A stretch of 34,446 bases of DNA from Pontiellaceae bacterium B12219 (lineage in GTDB: Bacteria; Verrucomicrobiota; Kiritimatiellia; Kiritimatiellales; Pontiellaceae). The notes under the pieces are model-generated. The model searched no databases and had not been told where the DNA came from. It saw only the letters and a list, made by a program, of their open reading frames with translations. A program made the translations under genes and the position numbers. The DNA lies in assembly GCA_029432795.1 (NCBI GenBank), contig JARNMJ010000049.1, positions 1 through 34,446 on the forward strand, in the 5' to 3' direction. Positions 25,426-34,412 of the stretch are shown piece after piece (position 1 is the first letter of the stretch; every line of letters starts with the position of its first letter).

Positions 25426-26089
25426 CACAATTAAAGTCATGCTGGTTGAAGACAGCAAAATATACCAGAAAGCAATCGAAAGAGCCGTACAGGGGGATCA
25501 GGAAATCGAACTGATCAGTCAGTTCGGCACCGCTGAATTTGCCTTGCGCAGCCTGCAGCAGATGTCCACCCGCAAAGAACCGGATGTGCTGCTGCTGGAC
25601 CTCAATCTGCCCGGAATGAGCGGGCTTGAAGCACTCCCCTTTTTCCAGCAGGCCCTTCCTGACGCAAAAATCATCATATTAACCCAGTCCGATAAAGAGG
25701 CGGATGTGCTCGATGCGATCAAAAAAGGCACCGACGGTTATCTGCTTAAAAAATCCACCAACAAAGAGATCATTAAAGGGATAAAAACGGTCATGGACGG
25801 CGGGGCAACCATCGACAGCAACGTGGCCCGTTTTATCCTGCAAACCATGAAACAGACGCCTCGTCGAACAAAAACTGAAACTGAAAAACTGACGAAGAAG
25901 GAGCAGGAAATCCTTACGCTGGTTGCCGAGGGGCTCGAACAGCAGGAGATTGCGACGCAGCTCCACATTTCCCGCAACACGGTGGCTACTCATATCAGGC
26001 ATATCTATAACAAACTTGAAGTGCCCAATGCACCGGCCGCCATTAACAAAGCTTATAAACTCGGACTTTTTCAACAAAATAACCGCTGA
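25418..26089 (+). CDS. NarL/LuxR-family response regulator
   Basis: DNA-binding partner of the kinase encoded just upstream. The receiver domain (1-~125) has the acidic pocket Glu11-Asp12, phosphoacceptor Asp61 in LLLDLNLPGMSG, Thr89 in IILTQSD and Lys111 in GYLLKKST. The C-terminal LuxR-type helix-turn-helix (~157-215) reads LTKKEQEILTLVAEGLEQQE and then IATQLHISRNTVATHIRHIY. The ATG overlaps the kinase stop by 8 bp and has AAAGGAA five bases upstream, so the pair is translationally linked. This family usually binds inverted repeats of about 16-20 bp as dimers, which fits the 18-bp palindromes at 6325-6342 and 23341-23358; that pairing is inferred from proximity and site architecture. Confidence 0.93.
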   Translation: MPSTIKVMLVEDSKIYQKAIERAVQGDQEIELISQFGTAEFALRSLQQMSTRKEPDVLLLDLNLPGMSGLEALPFFQQALPDAKIIILTQSDKEADVLDAIKKGTDGYLLKKSTNKEIIKGIKTVMDGGATIDSNVARFILQTMKQTPRRTKTETEKLTKKEQEILTLVAEGLEQQEIATQLHISRNTVATHIRHIYNKLEVPNAPAAINKAYKLGLFQQNNR

Positions 26090-26096
26090 AGCCCCT

Positions 26097-26175
26097 TCTT
26101 ATACGAACAACGGAAGAGATCTTTGGTTTTAACCACGGAAAACAGGGAATACACAGAACATGCATACTGAAAGGT
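26097..26175 (-). repeat. Interspersed non-coding repeat, copy B
   Basis: Reverse strand of this segment matches copy A at 472-542 (aacctttcag-atgc--gttctgt and aaagatctc-tccgt-gtt-gtataaga). It is longer in the middle than copy A, including ttttccgtggttaaaacc. It lies between the convergent 3' ends of the response regulator gene and the 2047-aa protein gene. The two short open frames it creates in copies A and B look alike only because of this repeat. Confidence 0.7.
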
Positions 26176-26193
26176 TCCTTGTTTTCCGTGGTT
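26131..26193. terminator. Long hairpin between convergent genes (possible bidirectional terminator)
   Basis: AACCACGGAAAACA (26131-26144) is perfectly complementary to TGTTTTCCGTGGTT (26180-26193), a 14-bp stem with a 35-nt loop. On the plus strand the stem follows the regulator stop by about 40 nt; a run of four T (26127-26130) occurs just before the left arm, which gives an A-run when read from the other side. Since two convergent transcripts meet here, termination in both directions is plausible. It overlaps repeat copy B, so it may instead be part of that repeat's structure. Confidence 0.45.
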
Positions 26194-26209
26194 CATATCC
26201 GTTTCCAGG

Positions 26210-29200
26210 TTAATCCTTTCTAATTTCCAGCTTGATAAACGCAGCTGGAACATCGGCCGCATAGCGGTTCGTTACCGACTCATATCCATCGACTGCAGGC
26301 CCGACCAGAATCTGATCCTGTGCATTCGTCATGAAGACAGAGCCGATCAGGTTCGTTGTATCCATCATCAGGTAAGACAAACCCTCAGCAGCATAGTCCA
26401 CCCGACGAAAATGGATGTATTCAAAATAATTGGTTCCAGCTGCGGCTGTGAGTTGGATCCAATCTCTGGAACCGGCATCTGCATTCCTCGGATTCATACC
26501 CAACGCAAACTCCGCCAGATTATTATACCCATCCCCCAGGCCATCATTTTCCGGATCCGCCTCGGAGAGCGCATCATCGCCGGTCAGACCAAAGTCTGCA
26601 ACCCAGGCGGTATAGCCATCCTGATGGGTGGCCCCGTGCAGAATCACTTTATCAAACAGGGTGGTCGAACCGCTGTTATTCCGGCCGCCATAAATATAGA
26701 GCCGGAACTCCACCGCATCCGTTATGCCCTGGAACGGCGCAGCACTCAGATCGATGATATGACCGACCCACTCGCCGACATTCGTCGTGGTGCCTGACGC
26801 AATGGCATCGGCCTCGCCAAATCCATCGATCGAAGAATAGAGCGACCATGAATTGACCGACTCGACAGCATTCTCAATCCAGACCCGGAAGGTTAAGCGG
26901 GAAAGATCCATTTCAACCCTGTCCGCCGGCTCAACCGTGAACGTCATGTACTCATTTTCTGAAAGGGCATTTGATAGATTTCCGTTTCTTGTAAACCCAA
27001 TCGTATCCCGATTCCCTCCGAAGGAAATCCCATTGGTCGTTCCGAAAATATTTCCTTCTGCATCCAGATCTTCCGCAAGACTGTTCGCGCCTGTATCCAT
27101 CACAACGTTCAAGCCAGACCCAACGCCATACGCTCCGGCCGTTATATTCGGATCGCTAAGGGTTACATTCAGGGTGGCGGTACCTGTTCCATCATCAAAG
27201 TCATACGCGGCAATAACCTCCGTGACGTGTTGAATCACCGAAATCGACACCGGGGCCGGGGCACTGTCAACCTGCCCATCGTTTACTTTGAAGGTAAAAC
27301 TGTCCGCTCCCACATAGCCGACATCCGGTGTATAGCTCAAATTTGGAGCCGTTCCGCTCAGACTTCCATGAGCAGGAGCTGACAACACCTCGTAGTTCAG
27401 GCTATCGCCATCCGCATCCGTTCCGCTCAGCAGAAGGACCGTCGATTCTCCCTGGCGGGCGATGATCGTCTGCGCGGCAGCTTCCGGTGCATCATTGACG
27501 GAGTTGACGTTAATTGACACCTCGGCAATCAGGCTGTTTTCCGCACCATCATTCACCATGTAGAAGAATTGATCCGAACCGAAATAGTCCACATCCGATG
27601 TATAGACCAGGTTTGTTGCACTTCCGCTCAAGGATCCGTTCAGTGGCTGGCTCACGACCGAATAGGTCAGGTTGCTGCCGTCCGGACTCCACCCGCTCAA
27701 GGGGATAGCAACGGATTCTTCTTCGTTGACACTCACGCTGACTTCTTCAGCAATCGGACGCTTTTTGGCCAATGCAGCAATCGCGCTTTCCGAGAGTCCA
27801 TAGTTATAGATCCGGATATCATCCAGCATGCCTTCGTAATAGCTTGCATCCACGCCGCTGCCGAAACAGGCCCGGGCAACCGTACCGGTCATCATCGTGG
27901 TATTTCCTGTACCCGAATGCCACAACACCCCGTTCAGATAAATATCCATCGTTCCGGCCATGGCATCCTTGGTGAAGACCCAGTGGTTCCATTCGCCTTC
28001 GAAGTCCGCCTCGGAGGCCGTTTTCTCAATACGATCATATCCGCTGCTATCACCGGCATCCCAGTACACCTTGGAAGATGACCAGGGCACATGAATATTC
28101 AGCAATCGGTTTCCACTCGCGTCCTGAGCCGCGAACACCGTATCATTGCGCGGTTGCAGGGCCGCATCGCCGTTCACCCACATGGCGATCGTAATCTCAT
28201 TACTCACCGAGCTGAATAGTTCAGCAGGAATGCTTACCGAATCCGAAGATACGCTTCCATTAAACTCAAGCGCACCGCCGTCGCGGTCGGTCACCCACGT
28301 GCCGCCCGACAACGTACCGTCAAACCCATTCCCTGACACATCACTCACCACCGTGCCGCTGCCATCCGACATCGGCCAGTGTGCCAGCAACGCATGGGGA
28401 TATGAAACGGGATTTTCGAGATCCTGATAATCCGATGTCGCCACCGCATTCCCATACGATACATTCATGAACCAGGCGGTGGTATTTTCAGGAAGCGCCG
28501 CCGTTGTAACATATCGACCGTCACCGTCATCGACGAGCGCCGCCGGGGTAGCCGTCCAGATTCGCTCCGACTGAAGGCCGCTATCGGTTGTTGAAATCAG
28601 CGTTGCCGAATCCAATGTTTTGGTGGATTGGAAGGTAACCGATACCCTGTTTCCTGCTGCACTTACGCTTTCCTGAACGCACCACGGCGTTCCTTCAAAG
28701 ACGATGCTGTCCGCATAGGCTTTCGCGGTCTCGCTTTCGAAGGTTGCATAGTTGTGCCCCAGACCGGGAATGGAAGAAACCATATGAACGGCCGGCGATG
28801 CGGCATAGGTTTTGGCCTGTGAGTCCAGGCCGAAATGGATATCTGACGGCCACGAATACCACAAGGTCGGCAGTGTTGCATATTGCATGCGTACCATCGG
28901 ATCCCAAATGGTCTTATAAACCTCATTATCCACTAATGCCCGACCCCAATGGTTGTCCTGATCGTACAGATGTCCGCATCCGTAAATCGGAATCGCATAG
29001 GCCAAACGATCATCAATACCGATGGTGGTCGAGGTAATGACCCCGCCCCAGGAAGCCCCCATAATTCCGACCCGGTTTTCATCCACTTCCGGTAGCGAGC
29101 GAAGCAGTGAATTCGCCAGCACAGCATCCGCTACCGCATGATACATGAATTGATCGGTAATCGGGGACACACCGCTGTCGCCATAAATACCATTCCGGCT

Positions 29201-32200
29201 GGGCCCCGCCGCTTCGTGCTTATACCAATTGCCCACATTGTTTCCGGCAGCGATATCTTCAGCGGTCGCCGTATCATCGGTCTGCCCTTCAGTGGCAATT
29301 GATATCGCGGCATACCCATAGCTGTTCCATGTTTCTACATACGAGCTGTACGCCGTTCCGCCGCCGCCATGAACAATAATAATGGCCGGAACCTGATTCG
29401 AAGAACCGGCCTCTTCAGGCAACCCTACATACGCATAAAAACGGGTCGGATTGCCCAGATAATCTTCACCATCGATAAAGACCGGCACCACCTCTCCCGG
29501 ACGGACCGCCGCAAGGGTTGATCCCGTTGCTGAAGTGTACATCGCCGGCGCGTTGGTTAAACTGCCGATCGCCGCAACGGTCTCCGAATCGCTTAGCGCA
29601 ACATCCACTTGGCCGTGAAGAATCACTTTATCAAACAGCGTCAGCGAACCGCTGTTATTCCTGCCGCCATAGATATAGAGACGAAACTCAATGGCTTCTT
29701 CCAACCCTTGGAAAGAGGAATCGGATAAATCGATCACATAGTTGACCCATTGATCGGCAACCGTGGTTTCACCGGCATCGATGGCCTGTGCAAAACCGTC
29801 CGCCGATGAATACAGGGCCCACGAATTCGCCGCCTCGGTGACACTTTCAATCCAGGCCCGGAACGTTAAGCGGGATAGATCCATCGCCGCCCCGCCCACG
29901 GGTGTAACCGTGATGGTCATGTATTCATTCGATGATATGGCCGTCGAAAGATTAGCGGATCGGATAAATCCCAAACTGTCCCGACCCCCTCCGAAAGAAA
30001 GTGGATAATCGGTTCCGAAAAACCTATTTTCCGCATCCAGGTCTTCCGCAAGACTGTTGCCGCTCGAATCGACAATCGGATTCAAACCGGCACCAACCCC
30101 GAAATGACTGGCCGTTACATGAGGATTGCTGATTGTTACGTTCGTGGTGGCCGTGCCTGATCCATCATCAAAATCATATGCAGCGATCACGTTGCTCACG
30201 TTCTCGCTCACAAAAACCGACACCATGGCCGGGGCACTGTCCTCCAGACCATCATTTACCTTAAAGGTAAAACTGTCATTCCCCAAAAAACCGGGATCAG
30301 GGATATAGGTTAGATTCGGGGCCGTTCCACTCAGCATACCGTTGACCGGATCCGTTACGACCGTGTACGCCAGGTTTTCTCCGTCAACATCTGTTCCGCT
30401 CAGAGTAACGCCAAGCGGCTCACCTGCACTAACAACGATACTCCGGGGCAACGCCTCCGGCATATCCTGAACCCCGTTTACGGTAATCGAGACCTCCGCA
30501 GCATAGCTGTTGGTCACCCCATCGTTCACGAAAAAGTAAAAGCGGTCGGATCCGAAGAAATCCGCATCCGGCGTATAGGTCAGATTCGGAACTGTTCCGC
30601 TCAGCGTGCCGTAGGCTGGTTGTGCGCCCACCGTATATGCCAGGGGGCCGGGATTGCCGTCAGCATCCGAACCGCTCAACGTGATGGCAACAGAAGCATC
30701 CTCATTCACACTGATTGAATCCGAATCCGCAACCGGGCGCGTCTCGGCCAGCACTGCAATTTCGGACGCGGAAAGCACCGTGTTATAAATTCGGACATCA
30801 TCCAACGTACCTTCGTAATAATCAGTGCCCTCGCCGCTGCCGAAACAGGCATTGGCAACCACCCCGTTCATGGGTGTGGTATTTCCGGAACCGGACTGCC
30901 ATAGCGCCCCGTTCAGATACATATTCATGGTGCCGCTGGTTGCATTCTTCGTAAAGGCCCAGTGGTTCCACTGACCTTCAAAATCCGCAGTGGACGCTGT
31001 CTTAACAATGCGGTCATACCCGCTGCTGTCCCCTGCATCCCAAATCACCTGAGAGCCAGCCGCAGGCAACTGAATGTTAAACAGAGGGTTGCCGCTCGCA
31101 TCCAAGGCCTGGAACACCGAATCATCGCGCGGTTGTTCGGTTGCGTCCCCCTTTACCCACATGGAAACCGTGATTTCATTGGTTACAGCCACAAAAATAT
31201 CAGCGGGAATATTCACCGAGTCAGCAGACGTACTTCCATTAAACTCCAGAGCACCGCCACGTTGTCCGGTTACCCATGCACCGCCCGACAAGGTCCCATC
31301 ATATCCGTTACCCGACACATCGCTCACCGCCGTGCCGCTTCCGTCCTCCATCGTCCAGTGGGCAACCGGCGCCTGATGCCAGGTGATGATGGAATTGGTG
31401 TTTTCCAGATCCAGCCACACATCGGCATATTCAAAGGAGCGTTCATAGATCCAGTCACTGACGCGCACCCCCTTTCCTTTGGGCGGACCCAGCGGTTTGT
31501 GGTACTCCTCGCAATGCCACAACACATCGGCCCACCTTGCGGAATTATTGCTGAGGTCGGGAGCCAATGGGAAATATCTAAAAAAGCTTTTTTCATGAGC
31601 GACAACAAGGAACGCAGATAAGGCATATCTATAGTCCGCATTAAAACTGTTAAAAAACATGTGCTTATCGTTCGAAATCACCATGTATGCATTAAGATTA
31701 TCACGTATTTCACCAGGCGTTTCTTTTACAATGTCTTCTCGCATAAACCCGTCACAATGGTCGATCAAACCTCCGGGGTGCCCGTTCATAATCGTCAAAC
31801 CATCCAGTTGGCTCAGGGTCTTTTTAAACTCAGGTATCCACTCTGAATGACCGTGGGTATCAATTTTGCCAATTGCGTCAACGTAGGTCCCCACAACATT
31901 ACTGTCATTGACCACATCATCAGAAATGGAGGCCCAGAATTCCCGTCCCGCTGCAGTACCCATATTGTAAGCAAATGGATCCATTCCCCCATCCGGAACA
32001 AACAGATCAGGATAACTGGCTCGGTCCATATCATAAATGGCCGTGTATCTTTGCCATGCATAAAAGGCCTGCAGATAAAGCAAGACCTTGGTGTTCTGTA
32101 ATAAATCAGCGGTTGCGATTGTGGACTGGTCCAGGTTTCCCCCGGAAAACACATCGGCCCCATGTATCTTTTCAAGGGTAAGATAAGCGATATTCTCATC

Positions 32201-32353
32201 GATATATGCTAACTGCGCTGCTGAAAACATATCCCTGTCCTGTCCATGACCATAGCGTCTGATTTTGGACCAATCACCTTCCCAGACCGGCTCCGCCCAC
32301 ACCGCAACGGTAGAAATTGCGGCTAGCAGACTGAAATATACGAACCTCTTCAT
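26210..32353 (-). CDS. 2047-aa secreted multidomain protein: glycoside hydrolase-like, esterase, duplicated LamG/Ig-like modules
   Basis: Domains in order: signal peptide (MKRFVYFSLLAAISTVAVWA); glycoside hydrolase-like domain (~25-325; Asp159 in GTYVDAIGK, Glu206 in DGFMREDI), homologous to the protein at 20588-21703; module copy 1 (~329-914) made of a LamG domain, two cadherin/Ig-like repeats and a jelly-roll ending FDKVILHG; an alpha/beta-hydrolase esterase (~920-1312; VHGGGG, nucleophile Ser1101 in GASWGG, Asp1171, His1200); module copy 2 (~1321-1907) of the same order; and a C-terminal part opening with a calcium-loop-like DPENDGLGDGYNNLAEFALG. It is therefore a two-enzyme chain with large spacer/adhesion modules, probably acting outside the cell on an acylated polysaccharide. 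AAGGGA precedes the ATG by about eight bases. It lies downstream of a broken gene on the same strand, so its promoter is uncertain. Confidence 0.85.
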   Translation of the reverse strand: MKRFVYFSLLAAISTVAVWAEPVWEGDWSKIRRYGHGQDRDMFSAAQLAYIDENIAYLTLEKIHGADVFSGGNLDQSTIATADLLQNTKVLLYLQAFYAWQRYTAIYDMDRASYPDLFVPDGGMDPFAYNMGTAAGREFWASISDDVVNDSNVVGTYVDAIGKIDTHGHSEWIPEFKKTLSQLDGLTIMNGHPGGLIDHCDGFMREDIVKETPGEIRDNLNAYMVISNDKHMFFNSFNADYRYALSAFLVVAHEKSFFRYFPLAPDLSNNSARWADVLWHCEEYHKPLGPPKGKGVRVSDWIYERSFEYADVWLDLENTNSIITWHQAPVAHWTMEDGSGTAVSDVSGNGYDGTLSGGAWVTGQRGGALEFNGSTSADSVNIPADIFVAVTNEITVSMWVKGDATEQPRDDSVFQALDASGNPLFNIQLPAAGSQVIWDAGDSSGYDRIVKTASTADFEGQWNHWAFTKNATSGTMNMYLNGALWQSGSGNTTPMNGVVANACFGSGEGTDYYEGTLDDVRIYNTVLSASEIAVLAETRPVADSDSISVNEDASVAITLSGSDADGNPGPLAYTVGAQPAYGTLSGTVPNLTYTPDADFFGSDRFYFFVNDGVTNSYAAEVSITVNGVQDMPEALPRSIVVSAGEPLGVTLSGTDVDGENLAYTVVTDPVNGMLSGTAPNLTYIPDPGFLGNDSFTFKVNDGLEDSAPAMVSVFVSENVSNVIAAYDFDDGSGTATTNVTISNPHVTASHFGVGAGLNPIVDSSGNSLAEDLDAENRFFGTDYPLSFGGGRDSLGFIRSANLSTAISSNEYMTITVTPVGGAAMDLSRLTFRAWIESVTEAANSWALYSSADGFAQAIDAGETTVADQWVNYVIDLSDSSFQGLEEAIEFRLYIYGGRNNSGSLTLFDKVILHGQVDVALSDSETVAAIGSLTNAPAMYTSATGSTLAAVRPGEVVPVFIDGEDYLGNPTRFYAYVGLPEEAGSSNQVPAIIIVHGGGGTAYSSYVETWNSYGYAAISIATEGQTDDTATAEDIAAGNNVGNWYKHEAAGPSRNGIYGDSGVSPITDQFMYHAVADAVLANSLLRSLPEVDENRVGIMGASWGGVITSTTIGIDDRLAYAIPIYGCGHLYDQDNHWGRALVDNEVYKTIWDPMVRMQYATLPTLWYSWPSDIHFGLDSQAKTYAASPAVHMVSSIPGLGHNYATFESETAKAYADSIVFEGTPWCVQESVSAAGNRVSVTFQSTKTLDSATLISTTDSGLQSERIWTATPAALVDDGDGRYVTTAALPENTTAWFMNVSYGNAVATSDYQDLENPVSYPHALLAHWPMSDGSGTVVSDVSGNGFDGTLSGGTWVTDRDGGALEFNGSVSSDSVSIPAELFSSVSNEITIAMWVNGDAALQPRNDTVFAAQDASGNRLLNIHVPWSSSKVYWDAGDSSGYDRIEKTASEADFEGEWNHWVFTKDAMAGTMDIYLNGVLWHSGTGNTTMMTGTVARACFGSGVDASYYEGMLDDIRIYNYGLSESAIAALAKKRPIAEEVSVSVNEEESVAIPLSGWSPDGSNLTYSVVSQPLNGSLSGSATNLVYTSDVDYFGSDQFFYMVNDGAENSLIAEVSINVNSVNDAPEAAAQTIIARQGESTVLLLSGTDADGDSLNYEVLSAPAHGSLSGTAPNLSYTPDVGYVGADSFTFKVNDGQVDSAPAPVSISVIQHVTEVIAAYDFDDGTGTATLNVTLSDPNITAGAYGVGSGLNVVMDTGANSLAEDLDAEGNIFGTTNGISFGGNRDTIGFTRNGNLSNALSENEYMTFTVEPADRVEMDLSRLTFRVWIENAVESVNSWSLYSSIDGFGEADAIASGTTTNVGEWVGHIIDLSAAPFQGITDAVEFRLYIYGGRNNSGSTTLFDKVILHGATHQDGYTAWVADFGLTGDDALSEADPENDGLGDGYNNLAEFALGMNPRNADAGSRDWIQLTAAAGTNYFEYIHFRRVDYAAEGLSYLMMDTTNLIGSVFMTNAQDQILVGPAVDGYESVTNRYAADVPAAFIKLEIRKD
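26633..28393 (-). repeat. Internal duplication, module copy 2 of the 2047-aa protein
   Basis: Encodes residues ~1321-1907 and repeats the order LamG, Ig-like, Ig-like, jelly-roll of 29612-31369. Near-identical blocks include LLAHWPMSDGSG / PVAHWTMEDGSG and EFRLYIYGGRNNSGS. At DNA level, short identical runs (ccgctgccgaaacaggc in both) show the copies share recent ancestry. Confidence 0.85.
29612..31369 (-). repeat. Internal duplication, module copy 1 of the 2047-aa protein
   Basis: Encodes residues ~329-914. It is the partner of 26633-28393, with the esterase domain sitting exactly between the two copies. Total length is nearly the same (about 586 and 587 residues), so few insertions or deletions have occurred since duplication. 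Confidence 0.85.
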
Positions 32354-32377
32354 TGCATTCTTCCCTTTTTCTATTTG

Positions 32378-32402
32378 CTCGGGGAGGCAAGGCCCCCCCG
32401 AG
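32378..32402. terminator. GC-rich hairpin between two same-strand genes
   Basis: CTCGGGG (32378-32384) pairs with CCCCGAG (32396-32402), with an inner GG/CC pair. It sits 29 nt after the stop of the truncated gene and 25 nt before the start of the 2047-aa gene. No T-run follows in the minus-strand direction, so it may attenuate or stabilise a processed transcript rather than terminate it. Confidence 0.4.
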
Positions 32403-32431
32403 ATGGTTATACAGCGTGCTCGATCTCTATT

Positions 32432-34356
32432 TTAGGGTATGACCACCCGATAGAATCCGACGGGATCAACCATTTCATTGGTATAACTCATCATGCCGTC
32501 AATCCCGGCAACCGAATCAATATTGGTCCAGCCCGGCTCATAAACCAGATTGTTGTCATACTGCACCGCATAGGTAACACCGGAATAGGCATCCCAGCCG
32601 ACAACAGCTTCGGAACCGGAAACAGCGAACACGACTTCGCCGACTTGCGGTCCCAAACCGTCATCCACCCAACCCGTCAGGTTGACATTATCGATGCCAT
32701 GAGTACGAGCGGCCGTACTTGAATTATCGGTAGTCACAAACCGGAATTCAATAGACTCCCCGTTTTCCAACGCCTGGAAAGCGGCATTGGTCAGGGCGAC
32801 ATTCACATCATAGGTACCGTTTCCGGGGATAATTCCGGAGTCATACAGCGGCGTATCGCCGGTCATGAATGTGTTCGTACCCTGTCCGGTTACACTCGAA
32901 TAGATCGCCAACCGGAAATTAAGCGGCTGCACGCAGATATAATCGAGTCCCAGGTTATTCAGGTTCAGGGTGGCTCCCGGAGCCAGTCCCTCAACGGTAA
33001 AGCTGAAGGCGTGATAATTTGCGGACGTCGGGTCGATCGTGTTATTTGCAACATTATCGGCGGTTACATTAGCCGTTCCATTCAATGTAACATTCGCATT
33101 CGTATAGGAAGCCCCGGCACCCGCGTTGGCCAGATCCCAATCTGAAACATCGCTATAGGCAAAGACATCGGACGAAACACCATTCGTTTCACTGAAGTTA
33201 AAGATCGCGATCTTATATTCGAGCGGATCGCTCACAACCGTTAATGTGGAATCGGGATTTGACGCGGAATCGATGGCGTTGGAATAGGCCGGATCCGACC
33301 ACAGCATGGAAGCGGTATACGTGCCGGCATCCAGAGGATAGGGTCCGATCGCCACCTGTTCGAACGTCAGATCCTGATCAAGCATCAGGGTGCCCCCCGC
33401 AGCAAGCTCCAACGATTGTCCGGTACCATCATAATCATAGTTCAGATTCAGCAGCCCATTGGCTCCCACATTAAAACTCGCCGTCCCCAGCGAACCCTCA
33501 AGATTGCCTATCAGGTGACCGCTCGTAACCTGCCACACCCCGGCAAATGTATTTGAGGTCGTGTTGATCGTGACGTTTTCGTCGGGATCGGACTCATGGG
33601 TTCCCATATTGACCACCATGCTGGTGATATTTGAACCAATGGTCATCGGCGCCGAAATATTGATACTGCGGTTGTTTTCACCAGAGTTGAAAGTAATGGC
33701 TCCCGAGCCGTTATTCGTAGCAGAACGGATCGAACCATTCAGAGCACCGCCGCCCCCATTATTGCTGATTCCGGTGCCCGCATTCAGAATGAGATTGACC
33801 TCAGCAGGACTGGCTTTAAGTGCCAACGAGCTGCCTTCCGCTCGAAGCTCCAGAGAATCCCCGAGGAATACCGAAGGCCCTGTAGTTCCGGTACGCGTCT
33901 GACCAGCCAGCGCATTCACATAGGTATTGCCCGCCGCAGGTACCTGCGGCACCGTGTACGCAAGGTTAGTCCAAAAAGCTCCATTCCAGTCCAACCCAAC
34001 CCCAAGGTCCTGCGTCTGATAGAAGATCGAGGCCGCAACGGGGTCATCGATATAAAGTACGGTTACCTCTACCGAATTGGTCGCTAATTCAGAGCTGCCT
34101 GTTTCATTGTAGACCACATGTACCAGACCGGTCGCGCTTTCACCGTCCACTAGACCTGCGGCGCTGTTGTCGAACACGATCTCTACGGTTTGGTTGGAAG
34201 GAGAAGGCTCGTTCATGACAAACGATGCAGGCGGAACCACAGAAAATGCGCCTGGATAAATACTCTCCACGGAAATATCAACATCAACCGATGCCACCGC
34301 CGTACCGGAAAAAGCCACATCAACCAATCCGGTCGTCACCGTGACCGGTGCCACTA
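32432..34356 (-). pseudogene. Beta-rich secreted protein, 5' part removed by an insertion sequence
   Basis: The open frame gives about 640 residues of repetitive, Asn/Gly/Ser/Thr-rich beta structure. There is an Ig-like start (VDVAFSGTAVASVDVDIS), then an autotransporter-passenger-like beta-helix (LILNAGTGISNNGGG, TNNGSGAITFNSGENN, NTFAGVWQVTSGHLIGNLEG), a jelly-roll domain and a closing YTNEMVDPVGFYRVVIP. The C-terminus looks complete. The N-terminus does not: there is no signal peptide, only GTG at 34352-34354, and a stop at 34379-34381. The likely break is the TA at 34355-34356, next to an insertion sequence. The original was probably a large surface or secreted protein cotranscribed with the 2047-aa gene. 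Whether the remnant is still translated is doubtful. I cannot assign a biochemical function. Confidence 0.7.
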
Positions 34357-34377
34357 GTGTGCTGAGCCGTAAATAGA

Positions 34378-34405
34378 TTTACATTACAAAAAGTTATGGT
34401 ATGAT
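34378..34405 (+). promoter_or_regulatory. Candidate promoter of the insertion sequence transposase
   Basis: TTTACA (34378-34383) and TATGAT (34400-34405) with 16 nt between are each one base from the sigma-70 consensus. The ATG at 34413 lies seven bases past the -10 hexamer, so the transcript would be leaderless or nearly so. Confidence 0.45.
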
Positions 34406-34412
34406 GGTTTGC

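Noticed and set aside
26633-31369. CRISPR-like or tandem DNA repeat inside the 2047-aa gene
   Set aside because: The periodicity is a protein-level duplication of LamG/Ig-like modules, with no short direct repeats and unique spacers.
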